Below, one piece after another: positions 1-9,092 of a DNA stretch of 64,000 nt (position 1 is its first letter; every line of letters begins with the position of its first letter). Position numbers and translations under genes: made by a program. This DNA is from Gerris lacustris (taxonomy: Eukaryota; Arthropoda; Insecta; Hemiptera; Gerridae): NCBI GenBank assembly GCA_951217055.1, contig OX578276.1, positions 65,523,144 to 65,587,143 on the forward strand. Direction: 5' to 3'. The notes below the pieces were generated by a model, which was given only the letters and a program-made list of their open reading frames with translations, was not told the origin of the DNA and searched no databases.

Positions 1-59
1 TTTTCTTATAGTGTAACCTCTTTTTAAGGTTTCTTTTTTTAAATATTAAGTATGTACTA

Positions 60-243
60 ATATTTGTTATTATTATATTGATTATTTAATTTTTAATTTA
101 AATCAAATTATAATTATTATTAACTACAGGAAACAGACAGAGAAAAATAGACTCTAGCGCGGGGATTTGAACCACCGGCCTCTATATTTCCAGTATAGCG
201 CTCTAACCAACTAAGCTACGCAGGAGAATGAATTTCTCTGACG
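60..243 (-). repeat. tRNA-derived repeat, copy 1 (inverted)
   Basis: Read on the minus strand, a conserved 5' leader is followed by a tRNA-like body (about 158-232). The body has an A-box-like GTTGGTTAGAGCG, an anticodon-type hairpin CTATA/TATAG around a 7-nt loop, and a B-box-like GGTTCAAATCC. A shared tail follows, running through TCTGTTTCCTGTAG into an AT-rich stretch. The T-arm pairs poorly because of an extra base and the acceptor stem has mismatches, so this looks like a SINE-type repeat and not a working tRNA. It lies head to head with copy 2. Confidence 0.7.
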
Positions 244-415
244 TTGGTTAGAGCGCTATACTGTAAATATAGAGGCCGGTGGTTCAAATCCCTGCGCTAG
301 AGTCTATTTTTCTCTTTCTGTTTCCTGTAGTTAATAATAATTATAATTTGATTTAAATTAAAATTTAATCGTTCCGTAGTATGAATACTACCAAAATCGT
401 TAAATATGAATTTCT
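244..415 (+). repeat. tRNA-derived repeat, copy 2 (5'-truncated)
   Basis: Begins inside the D-arm (GTTGGTTAGAGCG), then has the same anticodon-like stem, B box and tail as copy 1 but on the opposite strand. The tail extends through CCGTAGTATGAATACTACC, which copy 3 also has. With copy 1 it forms a foldback with arms of about 115 bp and almost no spacer. Confidence 0.7.
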
Positions 416-555
416 AATTGATTGTACGAGGTACAGGTACTAATTGGGTACTTTATTATTATAAGCGTTTTTCTCGGTCTAGTTCTTTGTCATTAATGTT
501 GACTTCTCAGACTTGTGGAAAAATTGAAAGCTTTAAATTCGGGTCAAGGTATCAT

Positions 556-760
556 TAACGTCAGAGATATTCATTCTCCTGCGTAGCTTAGTTGGTTAGA
601 GCGCTATACTGGAAATATAGAGGCCTGTGGTTCAAATCCCAGCGCTGGAGTGTATTTTTCTCTGTCTGTTTCCCGTAGTTAATAATAATTATAATTTGAT
701 TTAAAATTAAAACAATCTTTCCGTAGTATGAATACTACCAAAATCGTAAAATATGATTTT
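556..760 (+). repeat. tRNA-derived repeat, copy 3 (fullest copy)
   Basis: Contains the 5' leader (CGTCAGAGA...ATTCATTCTC), the tRNA-like body at about 579-652 with an 8-bp acceptor-like stem carrying one T-T mismatch, and the tail through CCGTAGTATGAATACTACC. The nominal anticodon would be GGA, which is not a normal animal nuclear anticodon. Together with the inserted base in the T-arm, this argues for a SINE head and not a tRNA gene. Confidence 0.7.
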
Positions 761-1014
761 ATTTATCTTGTATTAATTTATTTATTTTATAATGAAATAA
801 ATTATTATTTTTCTCTCTAATACTTAGTTGAGTCGTAGGTTAAGGTTTTTTTTAAATATTGTTTTTCCCTTAAATTAAAATGGCTTTTGTTTCACATTTT
901 AAAATTATTTGATTTTGCTAAAAATTATTCCCGAGGAAAAAAACATCTATCCAGTTTGAATGCTGAGTTTTAATATCTTCATTTCAATCTTTTATCCAAA
1001 ATTATAAATATTAC

Positions 1015-1400
1015 TAGCTGGATGCCCGTGCTCCGCTGGGGAGTATGTTTTTTTTTTTTAATTTGAAGTAAAGGTTTATAAAATTTCTTACTAAGCGAGA
1101 ATATGTAGGTGCTCCAGTTCTGTGCATCCTGCCCCCCCCCCCCCCCCCTTTACTGCTGCATACCCTCTCTTCTATTAATTTAAAGAAATTATCTTTTATT
1201 ATTAAATGCTTACATCCTTACTAGAGAAAGCCCTCTCCCAAGTATTAACTTCCCATCTTCAGAAAGTCAGTCAGGGCTATAATCACCCCTTTTTAATTAG
1301 CCCCCATTCCCCCCACCCCCCCTCCAAAGATCAATTTTAGAAAATCTTGGCAAACATTAATATAAAAAACAAGAAATAACAGTAGATTTGTATAAAATAC
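1015..1400. other. Low-complexity and repeat-derived stretch, no gene
   Basis: Contains GCTGGATGCCCGTGCTCCGC, a sequence type that is commonly repeated in insect genomes, followed by poly-T and a poly-C run at about 1132-1148. No supported reading frame. Confidence 0.4.
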
Positions 1401-1417
1401 AAACGTACCCACTGACT

Positions 1418-1802
1418 CAGGGGTATCCAACTCCAATATTCTAGAGGTGTAAGAGCACTAGCGCTCCACGAGAATATGGTGGTTAAAATTGTAAACTACT
1501 TATGATCTTTTGACATTTGTACTATTTTGTAAATAAACAATACCAAAAAATAAACAGCCTCGGTGGCCGAATGAGATGCGCGATAGCTCAGAATGAGGAA
1601 GTTCCCGGGTTCGATTCTAGTAAACTGACAAATTAATTTATTAATTTATTTCTTTGAATTAAGAAGCTCTATATCTTTTGAATGGTGTAAAAGATTTAGT
1701 TACAATATTAACCGCCAATTCCCGTGGAGCTCTAGTAGTCTAACACAGGTAGATAAAGAGGGGAGTTGGAAATCTTTCCGTTTAAGGATTCTATGATCGC
1801 TG
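1418..1802 (+). mobile_element. hAT-type non-autonomous element with internal tRNA-like module, copy 1
   Basis: Starts CAGGGGTATCC and ends GATCGCTG, flanked by an exact 8-bp duplication CACTGACT (1410-1417 and 1803-1810), as expected for hAT transposition. Inside, at about 1558-1625, lies a tRNA-like pol III module with A-box-like GGTGGCCGAATGAGA and B-box-like GGGTTCGATTC. A second copy with the same ends and the same internal module is at 32218-32656. Confidence 0.85.
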
Positions 1803-1837
1803 CACTGACTATAATGATTACAAAATAAAAATAAAAA

Positions 1838-2105
1838 AAGCCTGTCAATCGAGAATAGTGTAGCTTTCTACCGGTATAATAGTTTTCAGAATCGGATCAG
1901 TAGTCTCTACTCTAGTTCCAGAGATTACTTCCTACAAACATACAAATATAAATCAGATAATAATTATTATTCTTATTACACATAGTAATAATTAAATAAA
2001 ACGTAGCCTACGCCACTCGGGAATAGTGTAGCATTTTATCAGTGAAATAATTTTTAGAATCGCTTCAGCAGTAGTTCTAGAGATTACCTCCTCCTACAAA
2101 CGAGA
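1838..2105 (+). repeat. Two imperfect tandem repeats, retroelement-tail type
   Basis: About 100-bp units at 1845-1940 and 2010-2100 share GAATAGTGTAGC, AGAATCG, TTCAG and AGAGATTACCTCC-type blocks. The phrasing resembles 3' regions of insect non-LTR retroelements or their SINEs, but no coding sequence is present, so the family assignment is a guess. Confidence 0.4.
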
Positions 2106-2522
2106 GGTAAAAACAATTTTACCTCTTTAAACAATTAGTATAGATTAATATAAGATTCAGATTCAAATCAGAGAATTGAACTTTAAAACACTTAAAGCTA
2201 ATTTGGGAAGAAACTAAAACTAACAAATTATTAACTCGTAAAGAGGGCGTACTCGATCCCCCCCCCCCATCACTTTTTCTTTTAAATATCATATTAGAAA
2301 TTAGAAGTATAATTTATACTTTTATAATATGAAGTCATAATTTTTCTATTTAAAAACAAATAATATTATTTAAAATAGATTTTTATTTTTATAAGCAGCC
2401 TGACTTTTTACTTCTTTTACATAACAAATCTTAAGCCATGAAATAACTTTAAAATAAGCGCTCATGTTATAAAGCTTTTACGAAAGCGCTTTACTGGACC
2501 GCGTAATATTTTTGAAGTGACT

Positions 2523-3762
2523 TTAAAGACCGTTTATAGAGATGATTAGTAATGACGTCACAAGATGGCGTAAGCTTTCGATAATTTATTCGATTCGGTT
2601 TGTTGTGTTCCTTTTCCTTATCATTTGTTATCAATCCCATGTAAAATGAATGGGAGAATTTTCTTAACTTTTTAAATAATTAATTATTAAATTATTATTA
2701 ATTTATAAGACTTTTCAACCTTTGAACGTTATTATACTAAGTCTATTTTAACAATGTAAGATAAGAAAACATTAAAAATTGCCTTTCTAGTGGTTTAAAA
2801 TAAGTATTATTGTGAGTGTGTTTTATGTATTGATACCGTTCGGGTCCGTTCTTATTTATTGTTTATTTTTTAAATGGTTTTTCTATTTTAGTTTGTATAT
2901 TATGTCTTCCACCTCCTCGCGCGTTATGAAAATTTCATCTATACTTAATTTTTTTCGGAGGACAAAGCTATTCTTTGTAAAAGTATGTCAGAGTAATTAA
3001 GTAATATTAAATTAATGTATTAAATTAGTTTTTAATCAAAATTTTAAACAAGTATACATGCGACGCACTCATATCTTAAATTATCATACTCGTTATTATA
3101 AATAAACAAATAAATAAATAAATAAAACAGTCTGGTCTTTGTCTCGTCATCAACGTCTTTTTCCTAGGCTGATCACTGATCTATTTTACAGTAGATATTA
3201 TGTTCCAACATCAGAGAAATATAATGCACATTGTAAGTAACCAGGAACAAAATATTATTAGCAAATAATCTTTTATTACCTGGCAGATTAAGTATCACTA
3301 TCTTTCTACAAGTCCTGTATCCTGAGTATACTTCATTGAGTTTCAAAACTTGAGGAAAATTTATTTTCGGACACACAATATGAACACGAACACACCCTGT
3401 GAATTTTTATGGCACCAGGAAATACAAAAAATCAAGTATAAAGATTAATAACTCAAATAGCTTTTTCCATGATATGACCCTTCACACAAATACTCATTTT
3501 AAATAACTGAAACGAAAGTTTTTAATGTTTTCTTTGTTACACTCGTTAAAAAAGACTTGGTACAATAATGTTCAAAGGGTGAAAACTCTTATAAATTAAT
3601 AATAATTTAATAATTAATTATTTAAAAAGTTGAGAAAATTCTCCCATTCATTTTACATGGGTTTGATAAGAGGTGATAAGAAAAAGGAACATAACAAACA
3701 CTGAGTTAAATTTTCGAAAGCTTTCGTGACGTCACACTAATCATCTCTATTTCGTTTTTAAA
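2523..3762. mobile_element. 1.24-kb DNA element with long terminal inverted repeats
   Basis: Outer parts are inverted copies of each other over about 270 bp: 2523-2800 against 3500-3762. Matching landmarks are GAGATGATTAGT, TGACGTCAC, AAGCTTTCG, CCATGTAAAATGAATGGG and a shared AT-rich block. The internal 700 bp has only short frames (a hydrophobic frame near 2812-3000 and one on the minus strand at 3173-3376) with no recognisable transposase, so it is non-autonomous. Ends are approximate because no clean target duplication was seen. Superfamily unknown. Confidence 0.75.
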
Positions 3763-4022
3763 CACAAATTTTGTGACAAAAGACAAACCCAATACACAAG
3801 GCAGTTTACATTACAGTTGAATTTTGAATTTATTTTTTGTTTGTGTTGAAGAGAAGATAAATTAAAAGTCTTTGAGGCTTTAGCTATAGTTTTTGATCTT
3901 TTTGTGGATAGCTGCTCTTTACTGTTATTTAATTTGATATGAACTTTACATTTGATAATGATAATTAGCTAAGTTTTTATTTTTTGGTATTATTATATGT
4001 ACTAGTTTTGCAGTAAAATAAA

Positions 4023-4508
4023 ATGACGACTAAAGGAACAACATTATCTTTTCTATCCTCACTACAAGTCGAAGATCCCGACGAAGATTTTGCTTTGCAC
4101 CCAGAAGCTTTATATTTCGTTGAAGATTTTGAAGCTACGAAAGAAGAACTGGCGGTGACCCTCTTTTCATTGTATAACGCGAATGTGTTTGATAATCAAA
4201 TTCCTTCTACTGTGAACCTTCAATGGAACGGCAGACTTTCGTCTACAGCCGGCTACTTTAGTGGTAGGAAGCATGTCATTGTTCTCTCCCGAAAGATTGT
4301 GACATCTCCCAGTTTTCTTGTGTGTACTTTGATTCATGAGATGTGTCACGCGGCTGTTAGGTTTATAGATAATAAAGTTGGGCTTCCACCCCACGGATTT
4401 TTATGGAGAAAATGGGCTATCAAAGCCAGGAATATTTATCCTGAAATACCAAAAATTACTGTTACTCACAATTTTAAATCAACCGACGAAGAGTTTCTTA
4501 CTTCTTGA
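4023..4508 (+). CDS. SprT-like zinc metalloprotease domain protein (GCNA/ACRC-like)
   Basis: The 161-aa single-exon frame matches the SprT domain of germ cell nuclear acidic protein. It has the opening block LYNANVFDNQIP, a W-N strand (LQWNGRLSSTAGYF), the zinc-binding helix LIHEMCHAA (HExxH with catalytic Glu, about residues 104-108), a third-ligand region PPHGFLWRKWA, and PEIPKITVTHNF, which aligns with PELP-x-VT-x-CHNY of GCNA. In that family the domain acts on DNA-protein crosslinks and germline genome stability. The frame stops soon after the CHNY-equivalent, so the C-terminal zinc ribbon is absent and Cys of CHNY is Thr here. The N-terminal acidic region is very short. A possible 3' splice site (TAGTTTTGCAG) lies 9 bp upstream of the ATG, so a 5' UTR intron is possible. 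It could be a minimal paralogue, an exon of a larger gene, or a retrocopy. Confidence 0.75.
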   Translation: MTTKGTTLSFLSSLQVEDPDEDFALHPEALYFVEDFEATKEELAVTLFSLYNANVFDNQIPSTVNLQWNGRLSSTAGYFSGRKHVIVLSRKIVTSPSFLVCTLIHEMCHAAVRFIDNKVGLPPHGFLWRKWAIKARNIYPEIPKITVTHNFKSTDEEFLTS

Positions 4509-5297
4509 ATATTTACCCTTGGATATTTTTTATAAATAGGTAAATTCGGATTGTATGTGCCACCACTTTGAGGATTAGGTGATCAAATCCCGTATATTAA
4601 ATTAAAAACCTTAATTTTGTGTACCCTTGAATTTTCAATAGCCGCTCTGCTCATTTCCTAAAGAAAAACAAACCCTCCTGTATATAAACCAGGTAGAGGT
4701 CCAACTCGAAGAAATTTCAATGGCACACACAATCCGAATTAGCCCTAATTTAACTTTATTTACCTTATATTTTACTGTATATTATCTTAATGTTATGGGC
4801 TACTTTTTGTATATAAAATTGAAAAATTAGAGCCATTTTGGGAATTGGCTTAAAAAAGTATGTGTGGCCTCATTCAAATGGACTTTTGACAAAGGAATAT
4901 AATTTCTTAAATGGGCTAATCTGCAGTTATTAATAAGTCAAGAATCGCTTGGCGGCCTAATTCTGCTTGATTTATACACTCAAGAGAATATATCCCTATT
5001 TCAACACAGTTCATTTTTAAGATTTATACATTTGAAAAATTATATCTATATAATAGTTTTATATCTATAAAATAGTTTTTACAAAATGTGACAAAATTAG
5101 ATCTTTAATAACCTGTTAATCGGGACATTTTAAAAAATAAAAATAGATCTGAGCTTTATCCATGTTTATTTTAGGCTGCTTTCATTCGGAAAAGACAAGT
5201 CCTTTCCCGTGGGGTTGGCATGAGTCTCTGTCTCTTTGATGTGTAATTAATATTAGTTTTTAATAATAAGGTAATGGATCAGTTAAGCAAAGATATA
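4509..5297. other. Intergenic, no feature seen
   Basis: AT-rich sequence downstream of the SprT-like gene. No frame, hairpin or repeat that can be supported. Confidence 0.4.
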
Positions 5298-5476
5298 CTG
5301 TATTGCTTCGAATATAAGACGCACTTTTTTTCCGTTTTTGCTTCTCCAAAAATCGGGGTTCGTCTTATATTCGAAGTGCGTTTATATATGATGCATTAAT
5401 TTTTTTCCAAGATTTTTGGTTCGAAAATCAGGATACGTCTTATATTCGGGGGCGTCTTATATTCGAAGCAATACGG
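5298..5476. mobile_element. 179-bp MITE with 25-bp terminal inverted repeats
   Basis: Ends are CTGTATTGCTTCGAATATAA... and its inverse (...CGAAGCAATACGG), 25 bp with one difference, flanked by TATA on both sides, consistent with a TA or TATA target. Internal sequence is itself partly palindromic (GTCTTATATTCG repeats). Related end sequences occur in the elements at 8713-9092 and 55519-57368. Confidence 0.8.
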
Positions 5477-6327
5477 TATATAAATATCTCCAGCCTCTTG
5501 TCACATGTCTTCTGTATTTTTGGTGTGAAAGCCCCCTTATGTGTCTTACTAAGATTACATTAGGCCAGGTCAACACCTAATCAAGATGCACAGAAGAGCA
5601 CTTATTAAGACTAACACGCCAGCTAAAATGTGATTATGTAAACAAGAACAAAACACATTTCCTTGTTTTGTTTGCTTGTTGATATTCCACAAAGAAAAAC
5701 AAGAACAACCATCCACACCTATAGAATACAAACAAACATTTTTTTTTTAATGTCCTACAAGCAATGTACGCTATTTATTGTACATGTTTGTTTGTTGCAA
5801 GTCGATTTGGCTTATGGAAATATGATTTATTTTTTAATATAAGATAAATGATTTTGTCAATTTAGACAATATTTTGTCAAGCCCAGAGTCAATATTGTTG
5901 TTAATGGTCACCCTGTATTTCATTACCAGTTGAATTGTTTTAAACTTCAGTTCATTTAAACTTAATGAAATCTCATACAAAATATTATTTGAAAAATTGT
6001 TTGCTATATTATGAAGTAGATCTTGGCAATAGTTTTATTCTTTTAATTGAGTTTTTAAATCTCTTCCATGGCTCCCCTTAGTAAGCAATGTTCTCTTTTC
6101 TATTTTATTAATTGTTATTAACACTTTTAGTTATAATTGTATAGATGTAGATGTAAATAAAATCTAGATGTAAATTAAAAATGTAAACTATCTGTAAAAA
6201 TGTTAAAAAAAACTCTAATTTGTTGGGCTTTAATTTACTCTTATTTACTTTCTAGTTTTTATTGTATTTTTGTCTAAAAGGCATTACAAGGCTCACTAAA
6301 AAAAAATAGGTTTGAGCCATCCTTAAA
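5477..6327. other. Intergenic, no feature seen
   Basis: AT-rich, with no supported gene and no clear repeat. Confidence 0.35.
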
Positions 6328-6488
6328 GCCTCGTCCAGACTGCCGAACCGAACAGAGAAATGAGCTGATCATTTGCCTCTGCGCAGGTGCCAAACGATCA
6401 AACTATGTTGTTTGATTGTTGTTGTTGGTTTTTTGACAAAACATCAAAGGGATGTTTGGTTCAGCCGGTTGGCAGTGTGGATGGTCGC
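6328..6488. mobile_element. Short MITE with imperfect terminal inverted repeats
   Basis: The left end GCCTCGTCCAGACTGCC, continuing through GAACCGAACA, is matched in inverse by TGTTTGGTTCAGCCGG, continuing through TTGGCAGTGTGGATGG. GC content is well above the flanks. No coding capacity and no clear target duplication. Confidence 0.6.
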
Positions 6489-7381
6489 ACAAACGAGACA
6501 AGCAGGTGTGAACCTTCTTTTAACCTTCTCTAATATAAACTAAACAATTACTATATAAATAAACAAAACAAATTGATTACTTTATTTATTTATTTTTTTA
6601 ATCCTTTATGGTAAATAAATCCTTGTTCTTTAATGTTATTTTTACCTTTTGTTAATTTTTTTTTATATTTTAAGCCAAAGCCGCTACAGTTTTCTTAAAA
6701 TATTATTCATTCTATAAACAATCTACAAATACGAATTTAACAGTTTAAATTAAAAGTATTTATTAAACTAAAATTTAGAAGACTAAACCTTTGGATTGAT
6801 CAGATAAAAAAAAATGTAACGTAAAATATTTTTGCTTGTGCAGGAAGTAGCTAAATAGTTTGCAGCTAATCTTAAGTCTTAGTATTTACAAATACTGTAA
6901 TATTTAGATTTTAAAACAATGTAACAAGTAATAGTATTTATTAACACATCCATTTCAAGATGTGAATGTGGATGAAATTTAAAAAACCATTGCAACCAAG
7001 TTATCTTGTGATGAAGCTCTATTTCATTCTGAAACAATCATGCTTCAGGATGATTTGACTAAGACAGACTTAAGTTTAAAACAAAATTTAAATGTGTAAA
7101 TTCAGTAGAATTTAAATAAGTGCCAAAAATTATCCGAATATTTTAAAAGTGACTTGCTTTTTGGTTCTACTTATCTCTAGCTTTTTCAACTCCGATGAAA
7201 ATCTTCCAGTTTCATAAGAATGGCAATTACAAAATATTCCCCTGACTGTAAAAAACTAGCTGATGAGATGCAGCACCAACCATCTCACTGAGAGGTATTC
7301 TGTCAGTACAAAATATTTTAAAATTTAGTTATATCTTTGAAATATATTCTACTAACTAATCCCTGTAAATGTATTTACTTT

Positions 7382-8370
7382 TAGGTTTCTGTACAAAGTA
7401 CAAAAAGAAACCTTATATAACGGGTCTGTCTGTCCGTTGCTTGTTTCTATTCATAAACTACTATAGCTAGGAACATGAAATTTGGCACACAGGTGCATCT
7501 CGGCATTTGAGACAATTGGACACATTTTGGACTTTTCACACTTAATATTTTCAAGATGGCGGGCGACTTAAAAAAAAATGTTTTTAGTCACCATGACATG
7601 TTATACATCAATTTAAAGGTCTTGAAATGAAGAAAAAGAATATGCAACTATTAAAATTTCACACGTAATATTTTCAAGAGGTCGGCCAATATGGCGGGCG
7701 ACTAAAAAAAGTTCTTAGCAGCTATGACATGTTATACATCAATTTAAAGGTCTTAAAGTGTAGAAAAAGAATATGCAATTATTAAAATTTTACACTTAAA
7801 AGTTTCAATATGGCGGGTGAAAAAAAAAACAAGTTTTTAGTCACCATGACTATAGTTACCATAACATGGTATACATCAATTTAAAGGTCTTGAAGAGTAG
7901 AAAAAGAATATTACTATTAAAATTAGTGTAATTATATTACACTTAATAATTTTAACTTTAATGTACAGAAACCGGCGATTATCGCCCCACGTACTTACGT
8001 GAAGCGCACCTTACTTGTTTAGGTTTCTGTACGAGAAGAAACATTATATTATAACGGCTCTGTCTGTCCGTTGGCATGTTTCAATTCATAAACTACTATA
8101 GCTAGAAACATGAAATTCTGCACACAGGTGCATTTCAGCATTTGTGACAACTGTACACTGTTTGGAGTTTTCACACTTAATATTTCTAATATGGCGGGTG
8201 ACTAAAAAGTTTTTAGTCACCATGACATGTTATACATAAATTTAAAGGTCTTGAAGTGTAGAAAAAGAATATGCAACAATTAAAATTTTACACTTAATAA
8301 TTTTAACTTAATCGCACAGAAACCGGCGATTATCGCCTCATGTACTTACGTGAAGCGCGCCTTACTTGTT
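7382..8370 (+). repeat. Tandem pair of a repeat family with internal ~125-bp subrepeats
   Basis: Copy A (7382-8018) and copy B (8019-8370) both open with TTTAGGTTTCTGTAC, continue with TCTGTCTGTCCGTTG and AAACTACTATAGCTAG, and close with ACAGAAACCGGCGATTATCG, then GTACTTACGTGAAGCGC and CTTACTTGTT. Inside, a unit with ATGGCGGG, GTCACCATGACATG, TTATACATCAATTTAAAGG and AAAAAGAATATGCAA recurs three times in A and once in B, so copy number of the inner unit differs. Noncoding. Confidence 0.8.
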
Positions 8371-8712
8371 AATTATAAAAATATACCTTCATTTATGTTT
8401 TTGACACAATTTATCACCAATAGATTAGTATTATATTAACACTAATTATCCCAATCACACAAAGGTACACAACTGCTCGAGCACAAACTCAGTAAGATAT
8501 TTTAAATGAAAAAATTAAGTTATTATTTAACTAACACTTAAACTTTATTTACTTTGAACAAACTTTACAGATTAAGAATATACAATGTACATGCCATGAT
8601 TTTATCTGTTCCATGAGCTTCATCACTTCCTAGCTAATCTGGATAATCAGAGTTTTACTGTTTTATAATTAAGGATGGAAATTTCCTTCATTCTTTAACT
8701 CACTAGAAACCA

Positions 8713-9092
8713 TATACTGAATTTTATCTAATAGAAGACGCCATCGAATTTAAGGCGCACCCCAATTTTGAACATCTATTTCATAAAAAAAAGTATTTAA
8801 GACCCCTTCAATCATTTTTATTTTAGATTTTTAATAATATATTTACAATATTGTTAAAATTTGATTTACATCATTAACATTAACAGGTTAATTACTCACC
8901 CATAAAAATATTTTACTCAAAAACTTTTTTACCTCCTAAGAAGGTCTTTCCCCCTAAATTAATTAATTTAAGGGAATCACCTAAAGTTTTTATTTAATTC
9001 TCAGGGAGGGAACTCAAAGCAGTTTAAATGTTATAAACAAATACATCAATTTAAGACTTACCCCATTTTTGAGTGCTCAAAATCATGGAATA
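8713..9092 (+). mobile_element. Deletion copy of the terminal-repeat family found at 55519-57368
   Basis: Begins TATACTGAATTTTATC, followed by GACGCCATCGAATTTAAGGC, and ends in ATACATCAATTTAAGACTTA and CCCCATTTTTGAGTGCTC. The same blocks occur in inverse at about 57240-57368 and 55540-55680, at the two ends of the larger element. This copy lacks the 772-bp palindrome. Confidence 0.65.

Noticed and set aside
158..652. Possible functional tRNA genes
   Set aside because: Acceptor and T-arm pairing is imperfect, the anticodon would be GGA, and the same body with the same tail recurs in truncated and inverted copies, as expected for a SINE-type repeat.
2812..3376. Short frames inside the 1.24-kb inverted-repeat element
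   Set aside because: Hydrophobic or basic low-complexity translations without transposase motifs; treated as part of a non-autonomous element.
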